Source of the DNA: Clostridium_AT stratigraminis
GTDB taxonomy: Bacteria; Bacillota; Clostridia; Clostridiales; Clostridiaceae
Assembly (NCBI RefSeq): GCF_045310675.1
Contig: NZ_JBJHZZ010000002.1
Span: forward strand, 422,437-486,436
Reading direction: 5' to 3'
Length of the DNA stretch: 64,000 bases
Shown here: positions 23,987 through 33,126 of the stretch, piece after piece
Layout of the letters: each line of letters begins with the position of its first letter
How positions within the stretch are numbered: the stretch's first letter is position 1
Notes under the pieces: model-generated
The model's input: only the letters and a program-made list of their open reading frames with translations
The model's database searches: none
Told to the model about the DNA's origin: nothing
Program-made: the position numbers and the translations under genes

Positions 23987-26395
23987 ATGGTTGGTTATGG
24001 TTTGAAAAGCAATAAATCTATGCTGGGGGATATTTCCTTAAAAGAGGTTGGCATAAGCGGCAATATATGCGGGGAATATGTTGAAGTTTCCATAAAACAA
24101 GTTTATGAAAATAAAGGCAGAGATAATATTGACGGATTATATACCTTTCCAATACCTGATACTGCAGTTATAACAGGCTTTGAGGCTGCACTTGGCGGAA
24201 GAACGTTAAAAGCTATAGTTGAAGAAAAGGAAGAGGCAAAGAGAATATATGAAGAATCAGATGAAAGCAATGTGAATACTTTAATATTGGAAGAGCCTTA
24301 TCCTAATGTCTATCAATTTACCATAGGACAGATACTTCCAGGGGAGTCAGTAAAGATAAAGTTTTCATACATGGATATGCTAGTTTACGAAGATGAGAGT
24401 CTTATACTTACTATTCCTTCTATATTATACCCGACTCATGTAAATGATTCTGTAAATATACAAGATGAACTTTATGGTGACATATATAAAACAAGTTTAA
24501 ATATACTTATTGAGCCACTTTCAAAGACTAAAATTGAATCACCTTCTCACAAAATCAATGTAGAATGGGAGGAGGATAATAATCTTGCAAAGGTTACCTT
24601 CTCAGAAAAAAATGTTAAACTTGATGAGGATCTAGTTTTACTTCTTACTGAAGAGAAGCTGGATGAAGCATCTGGAATGATATATAAGTATATGGACGAA
24701 GATGATAAAGGAATACTATATTTAAGAGTTTTTCCAAGGCTCCAAAGTTTAGAGGAAGAAAAACCAAATGACTACATCTTTTTGGCAGATATATCTCATT
24801 CCATGAAAGGAGCAAAGCTAGATGAAGCCAAGAATGCACTTCAGCTTTGCATTAGAAATTTATCAGAAGGAGATAGTTTCAATATAGTGGCCTTCGAAAG
24901 TAAATTACATTATTTTTCTGAACTTGGGAAAGTACCTTTTAACGAAGAAAATTTAAAAAAGGCCACTGTCTGGATAAATAATTTACAAGAAAGAAAAGGT
25001 GCTGCTATATTTGAAGCTTTAAAATATGCCTTAACTGAGGAAAGTAATGCAGGCTTTAGTACTATATTGCTTTTTACAGATGACATCATAGAAAATGAAG
25101 ATCAAGTTCTACATTATGTTAAAGAAAATATTGGTGATAATAGAATTTTTACCTTCGGAATTGATACTTCAGCAAACAGCTATGTTATTAATAAGCTTGC
25201 TCAGCTTGGTTATGGTAAAGCAGAATTTATTTACGAAGGTGAAAGAATTGAAGATATGATTTTAAAACAATTCAGTAGAATTGAAAATCCTCAAGTAGAT
25301 ATTCAGGAAATCAATTGGGGAAGTATGAAGGTGGAAAGAACATATCCTAGATCTATAGATTATTTTTATGATAGAGAACCACTATCAATTTTTGCTAAGG
25401 TAGCAGGTGAAATAGAAGGTAAGATAACTATAAAAGGGAAAGTGGATAATAAGGATTATATTAAAACTATAGATTTAGATTCACTTGACTTAAATGAGAA
25501 TGTGGATCTTATACAAAAGATATGGAGTAGAAAAAGAATTGATTCCATTGAGGAAAGAATGAAAACTGAAAGAGGAGAAACCTTGGAATTAATGAGAAAC
25601 AAGGTGGTGGAAATTTCCAAGGAATTTGGAATTATAAGCCCTGAAACATCCTTTATGATGCATGAAATAATTGAAGAGCCAGTACTAGGGATGCCATTAA
25701 CTCATATTGTACCTTTAAAAATATCAGAAGAAATAAGCAAAAATATTTCTAGAGCTAATTTTCTTGATGTTCCTACTTTTGTTTATAAGCAAACAGGAAT
25801 GCCTTCAACTGATGAAATTAAAGAAAAAGGTGATAACGCAATATTAGATTATAAATATCCTAGACCAACAATTTTAAGAACCCTAGCTAAAAATCAATAT
25901 GCCGATGGAAGCTTTTGTGATGAAGACAAAAATAATATGTATAATAGACTTAAAACTACAGCCTTGGTATTATTAGCTTTTACCTCGGGTAAGGATGACA
26001 TAACTATGTATGCAAATTTACTATCAAAATCAGTTAGATTTTTATTTAATTCCATTGAAGCAAATGAAAAATTGTATGATAGTAAATTATCCTTAATTAC
26101 AATCTTTGCTTTAAAATCCTCTATTGCAAAAGGATTATTAAAAGATAACCTTATTGAAAAGGGGCACGCAATATTCGAAAAGCTTAAGGAAAATATAGAT
26201 TTAACTGCTGGTGAAGGTATATTAAACTTAGTAAATTATTCAGGCAGAGTAGTTTTAAAAGAAGTATCTCCTTATATATTCAATTTTTCAAAGGACGATA
26301 ACTGCATTAAAGAAAGACTAATAATTGGTAAAGAAGAAAATTCCATAGAAGCTCTCGCTAAGCTTGGAATTTTAAAATCCTCTAATATTAAATAA
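23987..26395 (+). CDS. VIT and von Willebrand A domain protein
   Basis: ATG 23987 is preferred; the ATG at 23972 precedes the GAGGAGGG site that serves it. The 802-residue protein has an N-terminal VIT domain (about residues 1-125, with VYENKGRDNIDGLYTFPIPD), a VWA domain from about residue 260 with the MIDAS motif IFLADISHSM (DxSxS) and FTDD, a linker, and a C-terminal helical domain with LAKNQYADGSFCDED and TTALVLLAFTSGK that resembles alpha/alpha-toroid repeats. There is no signal peptide, so it is probably cytoplasmic. VIT-VWA proteins are thought to assemble metal-dependent protein complexes. The precise role is unknown. Confidence 0.8.
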   Translation: MVGYGLKSNKSMLGDISLKEVGISGNICGEYVEVSIKQVYENKGRDNIDGLYTFPIPDTAVITGFEAALGGRTLKAIVEEKEEAKRIYEESDESNVNTLILEEPYPNVYQFTIGQILPGESVKIKFSYMDMLVYEDESLILTIPSILYPTHVNDSVNIQDELYGDIYKTSLNILIEPLSKTKIESPSHKINVEWEEDNNLAKVTFSEKNVKLDEDLVLLLTEEKLDEASGMIYKYMDEDDKGILYLRVFPRLQSLEEEKPNDYIFLADISHSMKGAKLDEAKNALQLCIRNLSEGDSFNIVAFESKLHYFSELGKVPFNEENLKKATVWINNLQERKGAAIFEALKYALTEESNAGFSTILLFTDDIIENEDQVLHYVKENIGDNRIFTFGIDTSANSYVINKLAQLGYGKAEFIYEGERIEDMILKQFSRIENPQVDIQEINWGSMKVERTYPRSIDYFYDREPLSIFAKVAGEIEGKITIKGKVDNKDYIKTIDLDSLDLNENVDLIQKIWSRKRIDSIEERMKTERGETLELMRNKVVEISKEFGIISPETSFMMHEIIEEPVLGMPLTHIVPLKISEEISKNISRANFLDVPTFVYKQTGMPSTDEIKEKGDNAILDYKYPRPTILRTLAKNQYADGSFCDEDKNNMYNRLKTTALVLLAFTSGKDDITMYANLLSKSVRFLFNSIEANEKLYDSKLSLITIFALKSSIAKGLLKDNLIEKGHAIFEKLKENIDLTAGEGILNLVNYSGRVVLKEVSPYIFNFSKDDNCIKERLIIGKEENSIEALAKLGILKSSNIK

Positions 26396-26401
26396 TATTA
26401 A

Positions 26402-26441
26402 AATGGCACCCACATAAGTTATTACTTATGTGGATGCCATT
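26402..26441. terminator. Bidirectional terminator after the VIT-VWA gene
   Basis: Two 18-base arms (outer part AATGGCA with TGCCATT) pair at 17 positions around a 4-base loop; A and T runs flank both sides. It serves convergent genes. Confidence 0.85.
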
Positions 26442-26455
26442 AATTTTTACGTTCT

Positions 26456-27355
26456 TTAAAATTTAAAATCATATTTATTTAATATATTTCTTGGCATTAC
26501 AAATCTTGCAGTTTTTAAAGGATCTACAACTTGGCAAATTTCCGAACTGCCAACTGCACTCATAAGCATTGCAATTGTATTATTATTTAAATCTAATCTT
26601 TCTGACAGCAGCATTAGCATATCTATAGCTGATGTATTTACAGCATCATCTAAAGTTACAGCTGATGCAATAGTGGTGAAAAATTCTTCATTTATTACTA
26701 CTGGATTATTAAGTGCCAAATCTTTAATAATTTCAAGCTTAACTGAAACAGTACCTGCAATTTCAACTCCTGTTTCACCAATTTCGCCATCACCCATTGC
26801 TGCATGCAGATCCCCAAGTGAAAAAAGTGCGCCATCTACAAATACTGGTAAGTAAAGAAAAGCTCCAGCTGTTATCATGGCATTATCCATATTTCCACCA
26901 AAGGCCCCAGGAGTTCCTGTATTAATACTATGCTCTGCAGGTGCAACACCTATAACACCTATCATTGGATTTACCCCAAAATGTAAAACCTCATCATATA
27001 AAGCTGTATTATCTATTATAGGAATTATTTTTGTGGTAATTTCATCGAGATAATCACCAAGAGGCCCTAAACTTTTACCAGCTGACATCACTCCTTGACC
27101 TGAGACATCTATACTATTAATTGTAACTTTTAATGTATCACCGCATTTAGCCTGATTAATAAATATAGGTCCTGTTGCTGGATTCATTTTTGTCCAATCC
27201 ATTTCTTCTAGTGTATCATAGGAAGTTTTTAATTGACCTGAGAAGCAATCTAGTGTTTCAATTTCAATTGTATCTCCTGAATTAACTCTTAAATAAGGAG
27301 CATTATCCTTTGAAAGAGTAAAGGTATGATGATTTTTTGATAACTTATAAAACAT
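26456..27355 (-). CDS. Acetamidase/formamidase family protein
   Basis: The 299-residue protein belongs to the FmdA/AmdA family: NPATGPIFINQAKCGDTLKV, then the glycine-rich NTGTPGAFGGNMDNAMITAG and the signature LGDLHAAMGDGEIGETGVEI. These enzymes hydrolyse short amides to ammonia and the acid. Its size suits the short subfamily. ATG 27355 follows AAAAGGGGGATATT. It stands alone between a terminator and a divergent transporter gene, so substrate and pathway are open. Confidence 0.88.
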   Translation of the reverse strand: MFYKLSKNHHTFTLSKDNAPYLRVNSGDTIEIETLDCFSGQLKTSYDTLEEMDWTKMNPATGPIFINQAKCGDTLKVTINSIDVSGQGVMSAGKSLGPLGDYLDEITTKIIPIIDNTALYDEVLHFGVNPMIGVIGVAPAEHSINTGTPGAFGGNMDNAMITAGAFLYLPVFVDGALFSLGDLHAAMGDGEIGETGVEIAGTVSVKLEIIKDLALNNPVVINEEFFTTIASAVTLDDAVNTSAIDMLMLLSERLDLNNNTIAMLMSAVGSSEICQVVDPLKTARFVMPRNILNKYDFKF

Positions 27356-27632
27356 AATATCCCCCTTTTCCTTTGCAATTCGGTTATCAAATATATAGCC
27401 TTTCGCTTTACTTATTGTGGTTATATGCTAAAAAAGCTTTTAATGTAATGATAATAGTAATAAAATGTAAAGTCAATGAAGATATATGTACTTATTTTGT
27501 TTGAGAACTTGTAGAAATTAGTGTATAAAAGTGCTACAATACAGGTAGTCGGTATTCGAAAGAAACTGAACTAAAAATATTATTAAAAATTCGACTTATA
27601 TCCTTAAGGGGAGTAAGAACGGAGGGGTAAAA
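27356..27632 (+). promoter_or_regulatory. Intergenic region upstream of the ECF transporter gene
   Basis: No gene is present. An extended -10 element, TGCTACAAT (27532-27540), lies about 90 bases upstream of the transporter start and would give a leader of roughly 85 bases. The leader contains TATTCGAAAG and AATTCGACTT segments that could fold, but no known riboswitch consensus (tested by eye against the THF class) was recognised. Confidence 0.35.
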
Positions 27633-28232
27633 ATGAATAATAATGTGTCAACCGTAAGTGCCGGCAGGAAGCTTGGTACTAGACAGCTTACTATGATTGG
27701 AATGCTGTCAGCTATTTCAATTGTGCTTGGGGCAACAGGTTATGGATTTATTCCACTGCCTATGGCTAAAGCCACAATACTTCATATACCAGTAATTATT
27801 GGAGCAGTACTAGAAGGTCCAATAGTTGGTGCAATGATAGGTTTACTTTTTGGTGTGTTTAGTCTTATCCAAAACTATGTGGCACCATCAAGTGCACTAT
27901 TCTTTGCTTTTCAGAATCCATTGGTTTCAGTTCTGCCTAGGATTTTAATAGGAATTTTTTCTTACTATACATATAAGTATATGTTTAGTAAAAAAGAACT
28001 TATAAAAGTGGGAGCTGCTGCATTAATTGGTACATTAACAAATACAGTTGGGGTACTATCTATGATAAATCTTCTCTATGCAGATCATGCTGCTAAGGCT
28101 CTTAAGGTAACATCAGCAACAGTAACAAAAGTTATTTACGGAATAGCCTTAACTAACGGTATTCCTGAGGCAATTGTAGCAGTTATTATAACAGTCCCAG
28201 TAGTTATGACACTAAAAAAAATAAGGAAATAA
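27633..28232 (+). CDS. ECF transporter substrate-binding (S) component
   Basis: The 199-residue integral membrane protein has about six helices. The N-terminal GTRQLTMIGMLSAISIVLG and the block ATILHIPVIIGAVLEGPIVG are typical of the ECF_trnsprt S-component family (PF12822), which includes PanT- and FolT-like vitamin uptake proteins. It would dock on the shared EcfAA'T module, which is not encoded nearby. Substrate cannot be assigned; pantothenate or another B vitamin is likely. ATG 27633 follows GGAGGGGTAAAA. Confidence 0.8.
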   Translation: MNNNVSTVSAGRKLGTRQLTMIGMLSAISIVLGATGYGFIPLPMAKATILHIPVIIGAVLEGPIVGAMIGLLFGVFSLIQNYVAPSSALFFAFQNPLVSVLPRILIGIFSYYTYKYMFSKKELIKVGAAALIGTLTNTVGVLSMINLLYADHAAKALKVTSATVTKVIYGIALTNGIPEAIVAVIITVPVVMTLKKIRK

Positions 28233-28239
28233 AATTTAA

Positions 28240-28262
28240 GCTTAAGCAGTTTCTGCTTAAGC
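28240..28262. terminator. Terminator between the ECF gene and cca
   Basis: GCTTAAGCAG and CTGCTTAAGC form a perfect 10-bp stem with a TTT loop; CTTTTTAATTTTT follows on the plus strand. It overlaps the stop codon of the convergent cca gene. Confidence 0.85.
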
Positions 28263-29585
28263 CTTTTTAATTTTTGCAAGTTCAATTAGTTTAGCTCTAT
28301 TATTCATATCAGGTCTTTCCATTACTTTATTTAAAAGTTCTTCTAAAATAATGCCTATTTCCTTTCCAGGTTTAAATCCAAGCTTTATAAGATCGTCACC
28401 ATTAATTTTAAGCATTCCTATATTATAAGCCTCTTCATTATTTAATATCTCTTCAATTGCTTCTTTTCGTTTAAGTATTGGGCTATAATCTGCGTTGTCC
28501 TTATGTCCTCCTCTATCTGCCATCTGAAGCTTAAAAAGACTATCTAGATTCTCAGCGCCTACCCGATTGATAAATTTTTTAAGACTTCTATTTTTCATAT
28601 TGGCATAAATAGACATATGTTCTGTTATTAGAATTGAAACCTTTTTTATAGTAATATTATCGAACCTTAGTCTTTTTAAAATTTTCTCTGCCATTTCAGC
28701 ACCAACTAAATTATGCCCATAGAAATGACCGATACCTTTTTTGTCAGTAGAAAAGGTTCTTGGCTTACCTATATCGTGCAGCAGCGCACTTAAGCGTACG
28801 ATAAGCTCTTGAGGCGAGTTATCAACTACAGATAAAATATGATCAAAAACATTCTTATCATGATGTGGATTTTTTTGATCAAAACCTACACTTTCTTTTA
28901 ATTCAGGGATTATAAAAAAAAGTAAATCAGTTTTTTCAAGCATTCTTAAACCTCTACTTGGTAAGTCACTTAATAATATTTTGCAAAATTCGTCTCGTAT
29001 TCTCTCTTTACTGACAGAACTTAATAGATAGGCATTATTAATAATAGCTGTGAAAGTTGACTTGTGAATATTAAATTTAAGTTCACAGGCAAATCTCACT
29101 GCTCTAAGCATTCTAAGTGCATCCTCTTTAAAACGCTTATCTGGATCTCCAACGCAGCGTATTATCCTTCTGTATAAATCCGCTGATCCATCAAATAAAT
29201 CAACTAGGCCAGAGATTTTATTATATGCCATTGCATTTATAGTAAAATCTCTTCTGCTTAAGTCTTCCTTTAAAGAGGGAGTAAAAGTTACTTTATCAGG
29301 ATGCCTATTATCCGAATACTTACCATCAATTCTATAGGTTGTAACCTCATAATTATTTATATTTATGACTACAGTAACTGTACCATGTTTTATTCCTGTA
29401 GGAATTGTATGTTCAAAAAGGTTTATTATTTCTTCTGGCAAAGCACTAGTAGTAATATCCCAATCTTTAATCTCTCTTTTTAAAAGGCTGTCCCGCACAC
29501 AGCCACCTACTATGAAAGCTTCTCTGTTATTTTTACTTAAGGCATCTAAAATATAACTAACTTCTTCAGTTAAAATAATCTTCAT
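28257..29585 (-). CDS. cca: CCA-adding tRNA nucleotidyltransferase with HD domain
   Basis: This enzyme adds or repairs the 3' CCA of tRNA. The 442-residue protein has the class II nucleotidyltransferase head (FIVGGCVRDSLL, then KDWDITTSALPEEI with the metal-binding Asp pair), RRDFTINAMAYN, and the RNA-binding neck (RFKEDALRMLRAVRFACELKF). An HD domain follows near residue 260 (ALLHDIGKPRTF). This layout is standard in clostridia. ATG 29585 follows AGAGGTGTAAT. Confidence 0.93.
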   Translation of the reverse strand: MKIILTEEVSYILDALSKNNREAFIVGGCVRDSLLKREIKDWDITTSALPEEIINLFEHTIPTGIKHGTVTVVININNYEVTTYRIDGKYSDNRHPDKVTFTPSLKEDLSRRDFTINAMAYNKISGLVDLFDGSADLYRRIIRCVGDPDKRFKEDALRMLRAVRFACELKFNIHKSTFTAIINNAYLLSSVSKERIRDEFCKILLSDLPSRGLRMLEKTDLLFFIIPELKESVGFDQKNPHHDKNVFDHILSVVDNSPQELIVRLSALLHDIGKPRTFSTDKKGIGHFYGHNLVGAEMAEKILKRLRFDNITIKKVSILITEHMSIYANMKNRSLKKFINRVGAENLDSLFKLQMADRGGHKDNADYSPILKRKEAIEEILNNEEAYNIGMLKINGDDLIKLGFKPGKEIGIILEELLNKVMERPDMNNRAKLIELAKIKKA

Positions 29586-29901
29586 ATTACACCTCTATGC
29601 TTGGGAAATTCACTTATTATTATAACATTTAATGAAATTTTTAAAACCAATATAATTTTATTGATTTATTTCTAGTATGATATATTAGTCTGTTTTTTAT
29701 AAAGATAATTTCATGGAACTTATAGAAGAATTGCAATTTTATAGAGAATTGCGTAGTCATTAGCGAAATTAAGTGAAACTTGCAAATATAAATATGTTGT
29801 TAAAATTCTTAATGTGATATATTATATATTTATGAAAGTATATTAATTGTAACTATATACATATTATATTGTGAAATATATACAAATATTAGGGGGATTT
29901 T
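29586..29901 (+). promoter_or_regulatory. Intergenic region between cca and fbp
   Basis: Divergent promoters are expected in these 316 bases. GATATATTATATATT near 29816-29830 is a -10-like sequence for fbp. An ATG at 29713 opens a 16-codon frame (MELIEELQFYRELRSH) without a good binding site. No other structure was found. Confidence 0.3.
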
Positions 29902-31905
29902 ATGGTTATGGTTTATACAGACGAAAGCTTAATGGAGAGCTTTGAGACTGATATTAAATATTTGCAGTTATTATCTAAACAGTATCCAACAATTGCTGAA
30001 GCTTGTACAGAAATTATTAATTTGCAAGCAATTTTAAATTTACCTAAAGGTACAGAACACTTCTTAACTGATATACATGGTGAATATGAACCATTTATCC
30101 ATGTACTTAAAAATGCTTCTGGTGTTATAAAGAGAAAAATAAATGATATATTTGGAAATTCCTTAAGACAAAGTGATATAAAAAGCTTAGCGACTCTTAT
30201 TTATTATCCTGAGCAAAAGCTTGAATTAATGTTAAAGGATGAGAAAAATATAGATGATTGGTATAAAATTACATTATATAGATTAATTGAAATATGTAGA
30301 CATGTATCTTCAAAGTACACTAGATCTAAAGTGAGAAAGGCACTGCCAAAGGATTTTTCTTATATTATTGAAGAACTTCTTCATGAACTGCCTGATATTA
30401 TAGATAAAGAAGAATATTACAGTGAAATAATTAAAACTATAATTAGAATTGGCAGAGCAGATGAATTTATAGTGGCATTATCTAAGCTCATACAAAGACT
30501 TGTAGTTGACAGGCTTCATATAGTTGGAGATATTTTTGACAGAGGCCCAGGAGCAGATATAATAATGGATACTCTTATGGATTATCACTCAGTAGATATC
30601 CAATGGGGCAATCATGATATATTATGGATGGGCGCGGCAGCAGGAAGTGATACCTGCATTGCCACAGTTTTAAGGATTTGTGCCAGGTATGCAAATTTAG
30701 ATACAATTGAAGATGGCTATGGGATTAATCTGCTGCCATTAGCTACCTTTGCTATAGAATTTTACAAAAATGATGATTGTAAAAATTTTATGCCTAAAAT
30801 TGAAAGCAGTAAAGTATATAGTGAAAAGGATTTAAAACTTATTGCACAAATGCATAAGGCTATAACTATTATTCAATTTAAGCTTGAAGGAGAAATCATA
30901 AATAGAAGACCTTATTTTGGGATGAAGGATAGACTTCTATTAAATAAAATTAATTATAGTGAGGGAACTATAGATATAAATGGAAAGATATATAAATTAA
31001 ATGATATGAATTTTCCGACTATAGATATCAAAGATCCTTATAAATTAGCACCTGAGGAAAGAGAACTAATATGGAAATTAAGGTCATCATTTTTAAATAG
31101 TGAAAAGCTGCAAAAGCATATTAGCTTTCTTTTTGCAAAGGGAAGTATGTATTTAAAATATAATTCTAATTTGTTATATCATGGCAGTATACCACTAAAT
31201 AGAGATGGTACTTTAAAAAAGGTCAATATTGGAGCAAGCGGGAAGCAGTATAGCGGAAAGACTCTTTTAGATAGATTTGAGATACTTGCAAGGGAAGGAT
31301 ATTTTTATAAAAATAACCCTGAAGAAAAATTATATGGAATGGATATTATTTGGTACCTCTGGACTGGCCCAGATTCTCCTCTTTTCGGTAAGAATAAAAT
31401 GACTACCTTTGAAAGATATTTTATAGACGATAAGGCTGCACATGAGGAAGTAAAGAATTCTTATTACAGGTATAGGGATGATGAGAAAGTATGTAATTTA
31501 ATATTCGAAGAATTTGGCCTTAATCAGTACTATTCCCATATTATTAATGGTCATGTACCAGTAAAAAGTAAAAATGGAGAAAGTCCAATTAAAGCTAATG
31601 GAAAGCTGCTTGTTATAGATGGGGGGTTTTCAAAAGCTTATCAAGGGCAGACAGGTATTGCAGGCTATACCTTAATCTATAACTCCTATGGACTTCTATT
31701 AGTATCTCATGAACCCTTCGAATCTACAAATAAGGCTATAGAAGAAGAAAAAGATATTCTTTCTACAACTGTGGTTTTAGAGCAGGAAGTAGAAAGAAAA
31801 AGAGTTGGAGACACAGACATAGGTGAAGAATTAAGGCTTCAAATAAAAGACTTAGAGATGCTTCTAGAAGCTTACAGAAAAGGTTTAATCAAGGAACAAA
31901 GATAA
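29902..31905 (+). CDS. fbp: Class III fructose-1,6-bisphosphatase
   Basis: This gluconeogenic enzyme converts fructose-1,6-bisphosphate to fructose-6-phosphate. The 667-residue protein has the metallophosphoesterase motifs of the Bacillus/Clostridium class III type: FLTDIHGEYEPF about residue 53, GDIFDRGPGAD about residue 212 and WGNHDILWMGAAAG about residue 233, plus INGHVPVK late in the chain. Length is within the family range (640-670). ATG 29902 follows TAGGGGGA. It stands alone with its own terminator. pckA and pfkA lie 28-31 kb to the right. Confidence 0.95.
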   Translation: MVMVYTDESLMESFETDIKYLQLLSKQYPTIAEACTEIINLQAILNLPKGTEHFLTDIHGEYEPFIHVLKNASGVIKRKINDIFGNSLRQSDIKSLATLIYYPEQKLELMLKDEKNIDDWYKITLYRLIEICRHVSSKYTRSKVRKALPKDFSYIIEELLHELPDIIDKEEYYSEIIKTIIRIGRADEFIVALSKLIQRLVVDRLHIVGDIFDRGPGADIIMDTLMDYHSVDIQWGNHDILWMGAAAGSDTCIATVLRICARYANLDTIEDGYGINLLPLATFAIEFYKNDDCKNFMPKIESSKVYSEKDLKLIAQMHKAITIIQFKLEGEIINRRPYFGMKDRLLLNKINYSEGTIDINGKIYKLNDMNFPTIDIKDPYKLAPEERELIWKLRSSFLNSEKLQKHISFLFAKGSMYLKYNSNLLYHGSIPLNRDGTLKKVNIGASGKQYSGKTLLDRFEILAREGYFYKNNPEEKLYGMDIIWYLWTGPDSPLFGKNKMTTFERYFIDDKAAHEEVKNSYYRYRDDEKVCNLIFEEFGLNQYYSHIINGHVPVKSKNGESPIKANGKLLVIDGGFSKAYQGQTGIAGYTLIYNSYGLLLVSHEPFESTNKAIEEEKDILSTTVVLEQEVERKRVGDTDIGEELRLQIKDLEMLLEAYRKGLIKEQR

Positions 31906-31925
31906 AAAAATAGCTGCATAAAAAA

Positions 31926-31956
31926 ATGTGGAAAGAGCTTTATACTCTTTCCACAT
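31926..31956 (+). terminator. Terminator of fbp
   Basis: ATGTGGAAAGAG and CTCTTTCCACAT pair perfectly over 12 bp around a 7-base loop; ATTTTATATATTTT follows. Confidence 0.88.
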
Positions 31957-32081
31957 ATTTTATATATTTTAGCTAAACTTTCAAATTACTTAGGTTTATA
32001 AATTTTTAATATAATTTTAAGACTTTCCTAACCTTAAATTAATAAATAGAATTTAATATTACTATTGTTACAATTATAATA

Positions 32082-32909
32082 TTAATATATTTTACTTACA
32101 ACAAACTCAACAAACCTTGCTGGAAGAAGTCTTTTTAATAAATAAAGAACTTTATAGGAAAAACCACCTATAATTCTAATTGGAGGATTTTTAGAATCTA
32201 TTATTTTTAAAGCTGCATCTACCAATAATTTCGGAGAAGGGCCATTTTGCTCATCATGTTCCATAGTCTTTATGGCCTTCATAAATTTTTCTGAATATGC
32301 AGAGCTATTTGAAGCTTTTGTATAGAGCCTCTTTGCTGTAAAACCAGTTTTAGTGTCTCCAGGTTCTATCATGGATACTTTTATTCCAAATGGCTTAACC
32401 TCAATTCTTAAGGCTTCAGTAAGGGCTTCTATGGCATATTTACTGGCGCTGTACATAGATTGATATGGAATTGAAATAAGTCCCGCAACAGAACTTATAT
32501 TAATAATTAACCCGCTTCGCTGTTCTCTCATTTTAGGAAGTACAGCTCTACACATTCGATGAACACCAAAGAAATTTGTATTAAACTGATAATATGCTTC
32601 TTCTGTAGTTGTATCCTCCACTGACCCTGCAATACCATTACCCGCATTATTTATTAAAATATCAATGGTAATTTCTCGTTCAAGAATGTAATCAATAGCT
32701 TTTTCTATTGAATCCTCAGAACATACATCTAGAGAAATCATTTTTAAAAAACCTGTACCTTCTTTAGCTTTTATAATTGATTCATCAGATGCACTACGAG
32801 AAGTACCATAGACTTTATAACCTTTTTCCATAAGTGTTAATGCAATAGCTTGTCCTATACCTGATGATGCGCCAGTAACTAAGACAACTTTAGAATTTTG
32901 TATAGCCAT
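32082..32909 (-). CDS. Short-chain dehydrogenase/reductase
   Basis: The 275-residue enzyme has the NAD(P)-binding VLVTGASSGIGQAIA, the NNAG motif, catalytic Ser in INISSVAGL, and YSASKYAIEAL (YxxxK), followed by SMIEPGDTKTGF. The C-terminal segment GGFSYKVLYLLKRLLPARFV is hydrophobic and basic and may touch the membrane, as in lipid-modifying SDRs. It is transcribed away from a serine-palmitoyltransferase-like gene with 217 bases between them. A 3-ketosphinganine-type reductase is therefore possible, but the SDR fold alone does not show it. Confidence 0.85.
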   Translation of the reverse strand: MAIQNSKVVLVTGASSGIGQAIALTLMEKGYKVYGTSRSASDESIIKAKEGTGFLKMISLDVCSEDSIEKAIDYILEREITIDILINNAGNGIAGSVEDTTTEEAYYQFNTNFFGVHRMCRAVLPKMREQRSGLIINISSVAGLISIPYQSMYSASKYAIEALTEALRIEVKPFGIKVSMIEPGDTKTGFTAKRLYTKASNSSAYSEKFMKAIKTMEHDEQNGPSPKLLVDAALKIIDSKNPPIRIIGGFSYKVLYLLKRLLPARFVEFVVSKIY

Positions 32910-33126
32910 TTATCTCACCCCTGCTTCTTTAGAGTATCATATTATTTTATATTATACAGTTAAGAAGAGAAGTATGCAATGTTGGATTGTAAAAAATGGA
33001 AAAAATTATAAATTATTAGAAAAATATATTTATTTATGAATTTATATGTTAATATATAGATATATAATTTATAACTGGACTTATTATATTTATTTTTTGT
33101 TTTAATGAAGGGAGAGAAATTACATA

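Noticed and set aside
27541..27632. Riboswitch (THF type) or tRNA-like element before the ECF transporter gene
   Set aside because: TATTCGAAAG looked like a T-loop or part of a riboswitch, but no cloverleaf and no conserved THF core could be built.
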